DNA of 64,000 bases from Pseudobutyrivibrio sp. (GTDB taxonomy: Bacteria > Bacillota > Clostridia > Lachnospirales > Lachnospiraceae): contig NZ_JAFUSK010000092.1 of assembly GCF_017471675.1 (NCBI RefSeq), positions 1 to 64,000 on the forward strand, in the 5' to 3' direction. Made by a program: the position numbers and the translations under genes. How positions within the stretch are numbered: position 1 is the first letter of the stretch; the number at the start of each line of letters is the position of its first letter. This document shows positions 1 through 9,329 of the stretch, in pieces. Under the pieces are notes generated by a model, which saw only the letters and a list, made by a program, of their open reading frames with translations, did no database searches and was not told the origin of the DNA.

Positions 1-38
1 AAAGACACTTCTTAGAATCTCTTCTAAAAAGTGCCTTT
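1..38 (-). terminator. probable terminator of the rpsF-ssb-rpsR operon
   Basis: Two arms at 1-17 and 22-38 pair over 17 positions with two mismatches around a 4-base loop. On the minus strand the 3' arm ends in a short T run that leaves the window, so the U tract cannot be fully judged. It is the first strong hairpin downstream of rpsR. A smaller hairpin (CCCATT/AATGGG near 97-111) lies between rpsR and it. Confidence 0.5.
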
Positions 39-165
39 AAAAAGCTTATTTTCCTTATAGACCAAGTAATTATCGGTAATTATCAGTGCCTATTCCCCAT
101 TAAAAATGGGTCTTACATAGGTCTTTTTCCGACTCAATTACCTCAAACCCTTGATTTTACTGAGA

Positions 166-420
166 TTACTCAGCTACGTAAGGCATAAGTGCCACGTGAC
201 GAGCACGCTTGATAGCTACTGTAAGAGCTCTCTGGTGCTTAGCACATGTGCCTGTGATACGACGTGGAAGAATCTTTCCACGCTCAGAAATGTACTTCTT
301 AAGCTTTGCTGTATCCTTGTAATCGATAACGTTATCTTTACCACAGAAAACACAGACTTTCTTTCTTCTATGCATTGGTCTTCTTCTCTGCTGACCATCG
401 CTTGTCTTATTAAAAGCCAT
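166..420 (-). CDS. rpsR: 30S ribosomal protein S18
   Basis: S18 of the small ribosomal subunit binds 16S rRNA next to S6. The 84-residue product has the usual length and carries the family core [16 protein letters not shown] near residues 48-63. A CVFC pair near residues 23-26 plus the later Cys and His suggest the zinc-binding (C+) form of S18. An AGGAGG box lies just upstream of the ATG at 420. It is the third gene of the rpsF-ssb-rpsR operon, 46 bases after ssb. The identification is secure from sequence and context. Confidence 0.97.
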   Translation of the reverse strand: MAFNKTSDGQQRRRPMHRRKKVCVFCGKDNVIDYKDTAKLKKYISERGKILPRRITGTCAKHQRALTVAIKRARHVALMPYVAE

Positions 421-466
421 GATTTAACCTCCTATTGATGTTAGCCAAGGCTTTCGTTACCTTGAC

Positions 467-913
467 TTAGTTGAACGGTAATTCCTCGTCAATTCCATCA
501 GGGATGTTCATGAAGCCGTCGCCTGCGTCAGAGCTTGGTGTGAAATTGCTGCCACCGTCAAAGCCGCTGTTTGCTGCGCCACCGCTCTGAGAATTCTTGC
601 TCTCTGCGAACTCAACATTCTCGCAAACTACATCGGTAGTGTAAACCTTCTGACCTTCCTTGTTAGTGTAGCTGCCAGTCTGGATACGACCTTCTACTAC
701 GAACTTTGTGCCCTTGCGAGCATACTTTTCAAGGAACTCAGCTGTCTTGCCAAATGCAACACAGTTAATAAAATCAGCTGTCTGCTCATCATTTTCACGC
801 TTGAATCTACGATCTACAGCAAGTGAAAATCTTGCAACAGCGCTATTGTTTGCTCCACCGTAACGAACCTCTGGGTCTCTTGTGAGACGTCCCATAAGAA
901 TAACTTTATTCAT
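467..913 (-). CDS. ssb: single-stranded DNA-binding protein
   Basis: SSB coats single-stranded DNA in replication, recombination and repair. The 148-residue protein has an N-terminal OB fold (starts MNKVILMGRLTRDPEVRY, contains INCVAFGKTAEF), a glycine/serine-rich linker from about residue 108, and an acidic tip ending DEELPFN, which is the tail that recruits partner proteins. It lies between rpsF and rpsR, the classic arrangement, and is probably transcribed from the promoter ahead of rpsF. Confidence 0.97.
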   Translation of the reverse strand: MNKVILMGRLTRDPEVRYGGANNSAVARFSLAVDRRFKRENDEQTADFINCVAFGKTAEFLEKYARKGTKFVVEGRIQTGSYTNKEGQKVYTTDVVCENVEFAESKNSQSGGAANSGFDGGSNFTPSSDAGDGFMNIPDGIDEELPFN

Positions 914-937
914 AATTAATCTCCTTGTCTTACACTA

Positions 938-1228
938 TTAAGCCTCGTCAGCTCTAACGCATAAGAAACGAAGAACGTTGTCCATGATGCGAACATTCTC
1001 TTCAACCTGAGCAGGTACGCCTGCCTCAGCATCGAAATGGATGAAGTAATAGAAACCTTCATTCATCTTCTGAATTTCGTAAGCAAGTCTCTTCTTGCCC
1101 CAATCATCGACGTCTGTAATCTGGCCACCAAAGCGAGTGATGTACTCCTTTGCCTTTTCAACTGTGGCAGTTCTTGCATCGTCTTCGATCTTCGCATTAA
1201 CAACGAGTGCTAATTCATACTTGTTCAT
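938..1228 (-). CDS. rpsF: 30S ribosomal protein S6
   Basis: S6 pairs with S18 on the small subunit. The start MNKYELALVV at 1228 is chosen because an AAAAGGAGGT box lies 9-18 bases upstream and family members begin this way; a longer frame upstream would add residues that contain the ribosome-binding site. The product is 96 residues, normal for S6, with the conserved RFGGQITDVDDWGKKRLAYEI segment. It is the first gene of the operon with ssb and rpsR. Confidence 0.96.
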   Translation of the reverse strand: MNKYELALVVNAKIEDDARTATVEKAKEYITRFGGQITDVDDWGKKRLAYEIQKMNEGFYYFIHFDAEAGVPAQVEENVRIMDNVLRFLCVRADEA

Positions 1229-1314
1229 GCCTTCTACCTCCTTTTGGTCTATTGGCCAAGCTATCAATAAAATAGCCTAGCAAGGATATAATAAATTTTA
1301 TACCACGAATTAAG

Positions 1315-1343
1315 ATAATAGCATGAACCGTTGCATTTTTCAA
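1315..1343 (-). promoter_or_regulatory. sigma-A promoter of the rpsF-ssb-rpsR operon
   Basis: On the minus strand TTGAAA (1343-1338) is followed after exactly 17 bases by TATTAT (1320-1315). It lies about 90 bases upstream of the rpsF start and faces it. Confidence 0.7.
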
Positions 1344-1392
1344 GGCTTTAATAGTATTTCTTTTATTATTTTTCTTATTTATCAGATAGCTA

Positions 1393-2160
1393 TTACAATT
1401 CTATCCCTTGTAACTTTGCTAGTTCAGTAAATACTTTACCGATTCTCTCGCGAATTATCAGTGTGTTTTCTGCTTTTCTTACATCCAAATCGCTTTGATT
1501 AATAATTACTAAATACTTACCTCTAAAATAATTAATAAACGAAGCTGCTGGATAAACAGTAAGAGATGTTCCACCAATTATCAGCATATCTGCTGATGAA
1601 ATAGCGCTTATAGCACCTTCCACCGCATCTTCAGGCAACCCTTCTTCATACAAGGTAATATCGGCCCTGACAGTGCCGCCACAATAATCACATTTTGGTA
1701 TCTCGTCCTCTGAATCAAAGATATAATCCACAGGATATGTAGTGCCACAATTCATACAATAATTTCTAAGTGCACTACCATGAATCTCGTAAACCTTTTG
1801 GCTGCCGGCCTTTTGATGCAATCCATCAATATTCTGGGTTACCACACCAATTAACTTGCCTGTTTCTTCAAGCTTTGCAAGATACTTATGAGCATTGTTG
1901 GGCTCGATATTTCTTGTATCCATTTTCTGACGATGAAACTCGAAATATACCTTTGGCTCTCTCATTAGGCAGGAATGGCTAAGCAGATACTCTGGCTGAT
2001 ACATATCAAACCTTACATCATGCTGATTGTATAGGCCATCCTTACTACGAAAATCTGGAATACCACTTTCTGTAGAAACTCCAGCGCCTCCAAAGAAAAC
2101 AATCTTTGAGGATTCATCAATCATTTCCTTAAGCTTTGCAATGCCTTCTATATTTTCCAC
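1393..2160 (-). CDS. cobB: NAD-dependent protein deacylase (Sir2 family)
   Basis: Sirtuins remove acyl groups from protein lysines using NAD+, giving nicotinamide and O-acyl-ADP-ribose. Motifs seen are GAGVSTESGIPDFRS near the N-terminus (NAD binding), TQNIDGLHQKAG, the catalytic HGS, and two Cys pairs (CMNC and CDYC) for structural zinc. GTG at 2160 is preferred as the start: a GGGGGAAG box precedes it, whereas the longer frame would need a TTG at 2202 without a clear box. That gives 256 residues, typical for the family. It follows the DUF212 membrane gene by 50 bases. The exact acyl specificity cannot be read. Confidence 0.93.
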   Translation of the reverse strand: MENIEGIAKLKEMIDESSKIVFFGGAGVSTESGIPDFRSKDGLYNQHDVRFDMYQPEYLLSHSCLMREPKVYFEFHRQKMDTRNIEPNNAHKYLAKLEETGKLIGVVTQNIDGLHQKAGSQKVYEIHGSALRNYCMNCGTTYPVDYIFDSEDEIPKCDYCGGTVRADITLYEEGLPEDAVEGAISAISSADMLIIGGTSLTVYPAASFINYFRGKYLVIINQSDLDVRKAENTLIIRERIGKVFTELAKLQGIEL

Positions 2161-2210
2161 TACTACTTCCCCCTTTCTCACATTTTGTAAATCTATTATC
2201 AAACCAATCT

Positions 2211-2669
2211 TTAGAATGGTATGTGATACACTACTACCGCGCAGATTATTCCAAGTATTATCCCTGCCACAAGCTCAGGGACTGTATGTCCAAGCTTTTC
2301 CTTGAATTTGATAATATCAAGAGGTTGCTTGCCCTCTTCTTTTCGTTCATCATTAAGGTTATTTAATGCCCTACCCTGGCGCTGTGTCTCGTAGCGAACG
2401 CCTCTGGCATCATATATAACAATAAACCCGAAGAATAATGCCATTGCAATCTCAAAGGAACCACCGCCGTAAATAGCACCTGTTATAACGATTAATCCTG
2501 TAACGGTAGCTGCATGTGAACTTGGCATTCCACCGCCACCTATAAGCCTTTCTTTGCAGAAACCAGACTTTATTGAATCGATAACCACCTTGATTATCTG
2601 GGCGAAAAACCATGCCGATGCTGGTGCTAGAAACACCTTATTTGTGAACAAATCTGCTAAAAATTGCAT
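2211..2669 (-). CDS. divergent PAP2 family (DUF212) membrane protein
   Basis: This 152-residue protein belongs to the small membrane family related to acid phosphatase/vanadium haloperoxidases (DUF212, Bacillus YuiD-like). It shows a GGGGMPSSHAATVTGL segment near residues 45-60, matching the PSGH-type phosphatase motif, and several hydrophobic helices. RYETQRQG and a late HTVPE segment are also family hallmarks. An AAGGAGAG box precedes the ATG. It lies 18 bases after rsmI. The substrate is unknown; involvement in lipid-phosphate metabolism is an inference from the fold. Confidence 0.88.
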   Translation of the reverse strand: MQFLADLFTNKVFLAPASAWFFAQIIKVVIDSIKSGFCKERLIGGGGMPSSHAATVTGLIVITGAIYGGGSFEIAMALFFGFIVIYDARGVRYETQRQGRALNNLNDERKEEGKQPLDIIKFKEKLGHTVPELVAGIILGIICAVVVYHIPF

Positions 2670-2687
2670 TTTTCTCTCCTTTATTTA

Positions 2688-3533
2688 TTAAAGCAAAGCA
2701 TTGTAAATATCACGCTTGCTAACTCCCCTATCCTTTGCCACTGCCTTCATGGCATCCTTCTTATCCATGCCCTGATCTAGGTACATTTGCATGTGGTCTT
2801 CAATGCTCATTTCATCAAATGCCGCTCTCGCTTCTTCTATAACCTCTGCCTTTGATTTACCAGCTATTACAAGCACATACTCACCTCTTGGCTCTTTACT
2901 CTCGTATGATTTTAACGCGCCGCCTATCGTTGTCTTTTCCTTTTCTTCATGCTTTTTTGTAAGCTCTCTACAAAGGGTAATTCCTCTATCTTCGCCTAAC
3001 ACATCCCTAAGCTCCTTAAGTGTACCTATCAGATGATGTGGCGCCTCATATATTATGATTGTTCTTGTTTCATTCTTGGTCTCTTCTAATACCCTACGAC
3101 GTTCTTTTTTGTCCTTTGGAAGAAATGCCTCAAATGCGAAGCGTCTACAAGCCTGTCCCGACATTGTTACTGCTGTAATGCACGCTGCTGGACCTGGCAC
3201 TGATGTTACCTCAATCCCTTCCTCATAGCACATTTTAACAAGCTCTTCCCCCGGGTCTGAAATACCTGGTGTACCTGCATCTGTAATGACTGCTATGTTT
3301 TGGCCTTCCTTTAGCTTCTCTATTAATGTGATAGCCTTATCCACTTTATTGAATTCGTGGTAGCTGGTCATCGGTGTATCTATTTCAAAATGATTTAATA
3401 GCTTTATTGAATTTCTTGTATCTTCTGCTGCAATCAAATCTACCTCTTTAAGGATTCGCACCGCGCGAAATGTCATGTCTTCGAGGTTGCCGATTGGGGT
3501 TGCAACTAAATATAATATTCCACTCATTTTCAT
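2688..3533 (-). CDS. rsmI: 16S rRNA (cytidine-1402-2'-O)-methyltransferase
   Basis: RsmI methylates the ribose of C1402 in the decoding centre of 16S rRNA using S-adenosylmethionine. The tetrapyrrole-methylase fold is recognised from YLVATPIGNLEDMT at the N-terminus, AAEDTR, the DAGTPGISDPG loop and VPGPAACITA. The 281-residue length is usual. The ATG at 3533 overlaps the TGA of trmN6 as ATGA, so the two are probably translationally coupled. Gene order matches the yabB-yazA-yabC region of Bacillus, lacking a GIY-YIG gene. Confidence 0.95.
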   Translation of the reverse strand: MKMSGILYLVATPIGNLEDMTFRAVRILKEVDLIAAEDTRNSIKLLNHFEIDTPMTSYHEFNKVDKAITLIEKLKEGQNIAVITDAGTPGISDPGEELVKMCYEEGIEVTSVPGPAACITAVTMSGQACRRFAFEAFLPKDKKERRRVLEETKNETRTIIIYEAPHHLIGTLKELRDVLGEDRGITLCRELTKKHEEKEKTTIGGALKSYESKEPRGEYVLVIAGKSKAEVIEEARAAFDEMSIEDHMQMYLDQGMDKKDAMKAVAKDRGVSKRDIYNALL

Positions 3534-4270
3534 TTCATTCCATATATTTCTAATATTTCCTCAGTATACTTGCCTGGTGCGTCGTATACGATAAGTGGTG
3601 ACTCCACTGTTAGCTGTGGTCTGCCGCCTCTAACTCCCTCTACAAGCACCATGTTAGGCTCCTTATCTACATAAGGATACACAAGCCTCATACGTTTTGG
3701 TTCGATTCTATACTGTCTCATAGCTTCGAATATTTCCACAAGCCTTGATGGGCGATGTACAAAATAGCACCTTCCCTTAGGCTTTAGCACTGCCGCTGAT
3801 TCCCTGACTACATCCTCTAAGGAACACAGTAGCTCATGCCTTGCAATAGCCTTGGCATCATTTGGATTCTTTAATCCATGGTGATTAGTCATGTATGGTG
3901 GGTTACTTGTAACCACATCCATGGAAGCCTTGCCAAATATCACACTGGCCTCTTTAATATCACCCTCTATTATATCAATTCTTTCCTGCAAATCGTTATA
4001 CAAAACTGAACGTCTTGCCATTTCCACACTTTCAGCCTGAATCTCTAGCCCTGTATAGTGGTCTCCTGAATATTTTGCCTCTAGTAATATAGGAAGAATG
4101 CCAGTGCCTGTACCTAAATCCAAAGCCTTTTCACCCTCATTTACTGTCGCAAAGCCTGATAGCAAGACAGCATCCATGCCAAAACAGAATTTGTCAGGAT
4201 GCTGTATAATTTTATATCCTTTTATTTGCAAGTCATCCAGGCGCTCATTGTCTCTAATCAGACTATCCAT
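3530..4270 (-). CDS. trmN6: tRNA1(Val) (adenine-37-N6)-methyltransferase-like
   Basis: This class I SAM-dependent methyltransferase has GTGTGILPILLEA (SAM-binding loop, about residues 53-65) and the NPPY motif (about residue 124) of N6-adenine methyltransferases. An N-terminal YKIIQHPDKFCFGMDA segment is typical of the YfiC/YabB family that modifies tRNA. The 246-residue length fits. Its ATG shares one base with the stop of the yaaT gene upstream (TAATG), and its stop overlaps the rsmI start. The family is clear; the exact tRNA target in this organism is inferred. Confidence 0.9.
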   Translation of the reverse strand: MDSLIRDNERLDDLQIKGYKIIQHPDKFCFGMDAVLLSGFATVNEGEKALDLGTGTGILPILLEAKYSGDHYTGLEIQAESVEMARRSVLYNDLQERIDIIEGDIKEASVIFGKASMDVVTSNPPYMTNHHGLKNPNDAKAIARHELLCSLEDVVRESAAVLKPKGRCYFVHRPSRLVEIFEAMRQYRIEPKRMRLVYPYVDKEPNMVLVEGVRGGRPQLTVESPLIVYDAPGKYTEEILEIYGMK

Positions 4271-5148
4271 TAATCTCTATCCTCCAGGTCAGCAAGCTCC
4301 TTAGCTTCTTCCTTAGATACCTGAATCTTGCGCTTTCTAGGCTTAAACTTAAGTTCCGTAGTAGGATAATCCTTTACTTCCTTTAAATCGCCTTCTTCAA
4401 AAAGCACACGTACAGTCTGGCGAAGTACATTAACCGACTGAACTGTTCCCTTGATTCCTTCTGGTGTGATAACTGTATCATTGATACCTGGCAAGCGACT
4501 ATTGAGATATTCATAAGTCTCCTGCTCGTTCTTAAGGCAGCACATAAGTCTACCGCAAAGACCAGAAATCTTAGTAGGGTTAAGTGAAAGGTTCTGCTCC
4601 TTAGCCATCTTAATTGATACTGGAACAAAATCACCAAGCCAGCTTTTACAGCAGAGCTCTCTACCACAGATGCCTATACCACCCATAAGCTTAGTCTCAT
4701 CCCTAACACCAATCTGGCGAAGCTCAATACGTGTGTGGAACACTGCAGCCAAATCCTTAACAAGCTCTCTAAAATCGATTCGCCCATCGGCAGTGAAATA
4801 AAAGATAAGCTTGTTATTATCAAATGTGTACTCAGCACCAACAAGCTTCATTTCAAGCTCTCGCTTTGCGATTTTCTCCTCGCAAATCTTCATTGCCTCT
4901 TTTTCTTTTTCGATGTTCTTCTCGGCCTTCTTTACATCATCCTCTGTTGCCTTGCGGATGATTTTCTTGATAGGACCTGGAACCTCATCATCTGAGATTT
5001 CCTTATCAACTAATAAAACTGTTCCGATTTCTACACCGCGAACTGTTTCAACAATAACCTGATCTTCGCGCTTAAAATCAACGCCGTTTGGATCAAAATA
5101 ATATACTTTTCCGCCCCCTCTGAAGCGTACTCCAATAACCTTTATCAT
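4270..5148 (-). CDS. ricT: PSP1-domain protein, RicT/YaaT family
   Basis: In Bacillus YaaT (RicT) works with RicA and RicF in a complex that aids RNase Y-dependent mRNA maturation and sporulation phosphorelay. The 292-residue protein has the PSP1 domain with GIGICGRELCCKSWL and LCGRLMCCLKNE, the cysteine clusters that ligate Fe-S in the Bacillus complex. A charged helical stretch lies near residues 70-100. The ATG at 5148 overlaps the holB stop as ATGA. Context holB-yaaT-trmN6-rsmI matches Bacillus. Confidence 0.93.
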   Translation of the reverse strand: MIKVIGVRFRGGGKVYYFDPNGVDFKREDQVIVETVRGVEIGTVLLVDKEISDDEVPGPIKKIIRKATEDDVKKAEKNIEKEKEAMKICEEKIAKRELEMKLVGAEYTFDNNKLIFYFTADGRIDFRELVKDLAAVFHTRIELRQIGVRDETKLMGGIGICGRELCCKSWLGDFVPVSIKMAKEQNLSLNPTKISGLCGRLMCCLKNEQETYEYLNSRLPGINDTVITPEGIKGTVQSVNVLRQTVRVLFEEGDLKEVKDYPTTELKFKPRKRKIQVSKEEAKELADLEDRD

Positions 5149-6179
5149 TTAGTGTTCTCCTTAATCGCATTTATAAGAAGCATAATGGTCAACTCAAAAT
5201 TGACATTAGCATTTAATCTAGCTCTCGTCTGAGATATTGCTTCGATTATCTCATTTAGCCCTGCATAGGAGCAGTTGTTTGCCTGCTCATGTATATCAAA
5301 CGAATCCTCTTTAAATAGCATTAGATTATCGTTTAATGTCGCTTTATATAATAGCACATCTTTGAACCAAAGGGTTATTAAATCTAGCATTTGGTCCATA
5401 AATCCTTCGAATTTGTCAGGATTATCGTTCTTTTTGTCTGAATCATTCTCCTCTTTTATTGCCTTTACTTCATCAGCTATCTGGGCCTCTTCCATTTTTC
5501 CAGCCTTTTTGCACAATGCTACCACCCTGCTTTTAACATCGTTAAAGCTACTATCTGTGGCAAGTGCTATGGCCTTCCCCACATTTCCCTGGGCAAATGA
5601 TGCTACCATGTTCGCCTGATAATCCACAGCATCATATCTATTTTTTAGGATACTCTTAATGCTTTCTGTATCTACGGATTTCATTTGAATAAGAACGCAT
5701 CTTGATAGAATTGTTTGCAGGAATGCATTGTGATTTGCCGTAAGCAAAATTATTATCGCATATTCAGGAGGCTCCTCGATTGTCTTAAGAATTGCATTTT
5801 GAGCCTGCTGATTCATGCGCTCTGCTTCATCGACAATATAGATTTTATATTTGTTGCTATAAGGCTTAATGTCTACATCGTTAACAATCTGCTCTCTAAC
5901 AACATCTACGCTAATGTTTGCCTTGCCATCTTCACGCTTTACATAGATGATATCAGGGTTATTCCTTGATAAAGATTGCTTACAAGAATGGCACTGTAGG
6001 CAGGCATCATCTGTTGGATTCTCACATTGAAGCATAGTTGCAAATGCCTCTGCAAGCATCATCTTACCTGAGCCCTTTTCGCCGCTGAAAATATAGGCAT
6101 GGCTATGATTTCCTGATGTTACTGCATTTTTCAGAAGGTTCTTCGCATCCTCCTGTCCTATAATTTCTGCAAAGCTCAT
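5145..6179 (-). CDS. holB: DNA polymerase III delta' subunit
   Basis: Delta' is part of the clamp loader that opens the beta sliding clamp. An AAA+ fold is visible: GEKGSGKMM P-loop near residues 33-41, a four-cysteine zinc module (C..C..C..C near 50-70), VDEAERMN (Walker B region) and the LSRC motif near residue 160. The 344-residue length is normal. Downstream overlap with yaaT and upstream neighbour yaaR place it in the conserved Firmicute block. Confidence 0.94.
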   Translation of the reverse strand: MSFAEIIGQEDAKNLLKNAVTSGNHSHAYIFSGEKGSGKMMLAEAFATMLQCENPTDDACLQCHSCKQSLSRNNPDIIYVKREDGKANISVDVVREQIVNDVDIKPYSNKYKIYIVDEAERMNQQAQNAILKTIEEPPEYAIIILLTANHNAFLQTILSRCVLIQMKSVDTESIKSILKNRYDAVDYQANMVASFAQGNVGKAIALATDSSFNDVKSRVVALCKKAGKMEEAQIADEVKAIKEENDSDKKNDNPDKFEGFMDQMLDLITLWFKDVLLYKATLNDNLMLFKEDSFDIHEQANNCSYAGLNEIIEAISQTRARLNANVNFELTIMLLINAIKENTK

Positions 6180-6198
6180 TTAACAAAATTCTCCTAAT

Positions 6199-6639
6199 CT
6201 AGGTGATGATATCAAGTAACAATCCTCTGATTTCATCTACCTTGTTTAATATATCTAAGTGGTCCCTTTCATCCTGTACAAGGGCTGTGGCTAGCTCATC
6301 CATCTGCTCATCCACAAGCTTTATCATGCCGTATACCCTGTGGCGGCCTCGTCTATCAAGGAAGTTTTCTCTTGAAAACTTGTGGCTCCTGTTAACTACT
6401 TCATTTAGAAAATCCTTAACCAGGCCTCTGTATCGCTTCATGTCCCTAATATCCATGTGTTCCGATAAAAGCTTTCCCTGGGTGGTGATATCGTTTAAAA
6501 GATTGGTAAGCTTCGCCTGCAAATCTGTATCATCAACAGCTGCTGCAAGCGTGAATTTAAAGGTGTCGTCCACAGGCGCAGTCTGCTTTACACCCTCTGT
6601 AGATTGAACCTGACTTACATCATTTACTCGAATATCCAT
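6199..6639 (-). CDS. yaaR: YaaR family (DUF327) protein
   Basis: The 146-residue protein is recognised from its position directly before holB and from family-like helices, including the [21 protein letters not shown] segment near residues 67-87 and a C-terminal helical part. No membrane segment or signal peptide is seen. The biochemical role of YaaR is not established. Its start lies two bases from the stop of the guanylate kinase-like gene, pointing to co-translation. Confidence 0.85.
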   Translation of the reverse strand: MDIRVNDVSQVQSTEGVKQTAPVDDTFKFTLAAAVDDTDLQAKLTNLLNDITTQGKLLSEHMDIRDMKRYRGLVKDFLNEVVNRSHKFSRENFLDRRGRHRVYGMIKLVDEQMDELATALVQDERDHLDILNKVDEIRGLLLDIIT

Positions 6640-6640
6640 G

Positions 6641-7234
6641 CTAACCCCTTCTTTTCTTTATAAACTGGGCGATTTTTTCACTGGTCTTAACGCTATCCTC
6701 ATCGTTGTTAAACAGATTAGAGACCCTTGCTGCCTTAAGCTTCTCCTTAGAAAAATCCTGCTGGTCAGCTAAAAATCGCCTACACATCTCCTCGTATTTT
6801 GGGCTTGCCTGCTGCCTCTCACGCTCAAGTGCACGTGATAACCTTAGCCCATCATCTACCTCTATATATATCGGCAAAACTACATCATCCCCGTAGTAGT
6901 CTCTGATTTTTGTAAAGCTTTCCACTGTTCCAATAACAAGATAATCATTATTTTCTAAATCAATCTTTCCATCATCCACTGTGAAATAAAACCAAGGGCC
7001 ATGGACTGTATCGTATTTACGAATCTCGATTACCTTTCCATCTTTTAAAAGCTTATCCTTCTCCTGAATAGATACGTAATTATATTCCTCACCTGGCTTT
7101 TCATTACTTCTGATTGGTCTTGTGGTGTATGAAACAATCCTGTTTAGCTGTAAATCTTCCCTAGCTAGCAAAAGCTTAAATATTGTGTCCTTTCCCGATG
7201 AGCTTTTGCCCATTATGCAATAAATACTTCCCAT
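6641..7234 (-). CDS. guanylate kinase-like protein
   Basis: Guanylate kinases transfer phosphate from ATP to GMP. This 197-residue protein opens with a P-loop, GKSSSGKDT (residues 9-17), followed by the family's [18 protein letters not shown] element (about residues 34-51), which binds GMP. It sits where Bacillus has thymidylate kinase (between the yaaO-type decarboxylase and yaaR). The C-terminal half is less typical, so a different nucleotide or a regulatory role is possible. An AGAGGATAG box precedes the ATG. Confidence 0.82.
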   Translation of the reverse strand: MGSIYCIMGKSSSGKDTIFKLLLAREDLQLNRIVSYTTRPIRSNEKPGEEYNYVSIQEKDKLLKDGKVIEIRKYDTVHGPWFYFTVDDGKIDLENNDYLVIGTVESFTKIRDYYGDDVVLPIYIEVDDGLRLSRALERERQQASPKYEEMCRRFLADQQDFSKEKLKAARVSNLFNNDEDSVKTSEKIAQFIKKRRG

Positions 7235-7280
7235 ACTATCCTCTTTATTTTTTACTATCTCAAGTATAATTCAAGCCTAC

Positions 7281-8645
7281 CTAATTGACAACGCAGATTA
7301 ATCCATTATTTAACCCGGTTACATGGATTTTTGCTTTTTTAGCTTCTTCGATTAGACTTACCATCTCTTCTGTTATTACTTCACCTGGCACAATCACTGG
7401 GGCTCCAGGTGGATACAGGCATATCATTGATGTGCTGACCTGCCCTATGGCATCCTTTAATTTGCAGGCTGTAACTGGCTTTGTCTTAGCCTCCCAAAGT
7501 TCCATTTTCTTTATTGGCGTAATGTTATCAGCTATTGGAACACTTATTTCTCCCTTTTGTAAAGAAGCATCAATCTCTACTAATGCCTGCTTTAATCTTT
7601 CAAAGCCTTCCCTTGAATCCATAATACTTGTCATGGCAAGCAGATAAGAAAAGCTTGATAATTCTGTTTCTATTTCATACTTTTCTCGTAATATCTTTGC
7701 AAGCTCTACACCTGTGATATTGGTATATTTTGTAGATATTACAATCTTTCCCATATCCTTTTTATCTGTCTTCTCAGTTATGATTTGAAGAGCTTTAAGC
7801 TTTCCACTAAAGCTGTAAAAATGCTCTAAGTTATCCACATAATTCTCAAAGTAATCCATAGGCTTTTCTAACAAATCAATGCAATTACTAATGGAATTCA
7901 TCATTACATAACTAGGCGAGCTTGTTTCAAATATATCAAGAGCTTCCCTCAATCTATTGCTATCTATCCTATCCCCTTTTACTAACAATGCTGCACATCC
8001 GGTAAGGCATGGCAATGTTTTGTGGAGGCTGGTTATTGTAATATCAGCCACATAGGAAGCCTGATTTGGAAAGCGCTTATGAAATCCAAGGTGCGCCCCA
8101 TGGGCTTCATCCACAATCAATAAGAGATTATTGCTATGGCAATATTCAGTAATAGAACAAACATCACAGTAATATCCCTCGTATGTTGGGGAAGTGATTA
8201 CTATAGCCTTTGGCTTTTCTTTATTTTGTTCTATCTTACTCTTTATTTCTTCTAAGGTTATAGCTTGATAAATTCCGTTTTCATCAATTTCAGGATTCAG
8301 ATAGCCTACTCTTAAATGACGAAGTGTCGCCCCATTATACACGCTCTTGTGAGAGTTTCTTTGGATAAGCACAAAATCATTTTCATTTAAGCTTGCGTAT
8401 ATTGCAGCAAGATTTCCCACAGTTGAGCCACCTACAAGCATATACGCCCTGTCTGACTTATAAAGCCTAGCAAGCCTTGCCTGGTCTTCTGCTATAACAT
8501 CCTCAGGGTCATGTAAATCATCAACCCCAGGCACCTCGGTCATATCTATCTTATATGGACCATCAAGCATTCTTTTGTGACCTGGCATATGAAATGGGTA
8601 CATATTTGATTTTGAATAGTTTTCTAATGTTTTCTTTAAACTCAT
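7281..8645 (-). CDS. Orn/Lys/Arg decarboxylase family PLP enzyme (YaaO type)
   Basis: Fold-type I PLP-dependent decarboxylases of this family act on lysine, ornithine or arginine to give polyamine precursors. Seen are FHMPGHKR near the N-terminus, STVGNLAA, DEAHGAHLGF (PLP ring contact) and TSLHKTLPCLTG, whose Lys should form the PLP Schiff base. The C-terminal domain has YPPGAPVIVPGE. At 454 residues it matches the short YaaO/SpeA type rather than the long inducible enzymes. It is the first gene of the block through rsmI. The substrate cannot be assigned. Confidence 0.92.
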   Translation of the reverse strand: MSLKKTLENYSKSNMYPFHMPGHKRMLDGPYKIDMTEVPGVDDLHDPEDVIAEDQARLARLYKSDRAYMLVGGSTVGNLAAIYASLNENDFVLIQRNSHKSVYNGATLRHLRVGYLNPEIDENGIYQAITLEEIKSKIEQNKEKPKAIVITSPTYEGYYCDVCSITEYCHSNNLLLIVDEAHGAHLGFHKRFPNQASYVADITITSLHKTLPCLTGCAALLVKGDRIDSNRLREALDIFETSSPSYVMMNSISNCIDLLEKPMDYFENYVDNLEHFYSFSGKLKALQIITEKTDKKDMGKIVISTKYTNITGVELAKILREKYEIETELSSFSYLLAMTSIMDSREGFERLKQALVEIDASLQKGEISVPIADNITPIKKMELWEAKTKPVTACKLKDAIGQVSTSMICLYPPGAPVIVPGEVITEEMVSLIEEAKKAKIHVTGLNNGLICVVN

Positions 8646-8711
8646 AATTCTTACTTTTATTTTTATTTAATAATCAATATAATGTATTTATTCAAACCTA
8701 CGGAGGACTTC

Positions 8712-9329
8712 ATGAATAAAACATTAGTTATCCTTTGCGGTGGCGATAGCTCACGTATGGGAACCAAAAAAGCTTTATTACCATTTGAAGATAAAACTAT
8801 GGTTGAATATATCTACGATAAGTTCAGCCCTTTTTTTGATAAAGTCTATCTTTCTGTAAATGAAAGAGGAGACCTTGCACATCTTGGGCTTAATGCTCAG
8901 GAGATTCCTGATATTTCTAGAAACGCTGGACCTTTTGGAGCTATCCTTTCATGCCTTACCATGATTTTAGGAGATAGAGCTTTTTTCATGTCCGTTGATA
9001 CTCCATTTTTGGATCCACGTACCGCAGTCCTACTATATGAACAATCTTACAATTACGATATTACCACCTTTAATTTTGCTGGTGACCAGCTTGATTCCAT
9101 TTGTGGTGTATACAATAAGCGTTGTATTGGTTCTCTTTTTAAATGCATCTTTTTTAAGAATACCACTCGCAACTATCTGCAGGATAGATGCTACACCAAT
9201 ATTATCTCAACAGATGAAATAGCAAGTGTGTCCAAAATTTCTATGGAACAACAATTTTATAAAGTTAACGATAGACGCTCATATTACTATGCTGTCTTTT
9301 CTATCCTTAAACATAATTTTGTGTGCTAA
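8712..9329 (+). CDS. mobA: MobA-like NTP transferase
   Basis: The protein resembles molybdenum cofactor guanylyltransferase, which joins GMP to molybdopterin. It shows the nucleotide-binding ILCGGDSSRMGTKKALLP (residues 6-23), a GPFGAI loop and MSVDTPF with the metal-binding Asp. ATG at 8712 follows a GGAGG box and gives 205 residues, the usual length. No other molybdenum genes are in the window, so another nucleotidyl or sugar-phosphate substrate remains possible. It is plus-strand in a mostly minus-strand area; its stop codon directly abuts the stop of the convergent AbiEii-like gene. Confidence 0.8.
   Translation: MNKTLVILCGGDSSRMGTKKALLPFEDKTMVEYIYDKFSPFFDKVYLSVNERGDLAHLGLNAQEIPDISRNAGPFGAILSCLTMILGDRAFFMSVDTPFLDPRTAVLLYEQSYNYDITTFNFAGDQLDSICGVYNKRCIGSLFKCIFFKNTTRNYLQDRCYTNIISTDEIASVSKISMEQQFYKVNDRRSYYYAVFSILKHNFVC

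Noticed and set aside
1770..1982. Open frame on the plus strand inside the sirtuin gene
   Set aside because: It is antisense to clear sirtuin motifs, has no ribosome-binding site and shows no recognisable protein.
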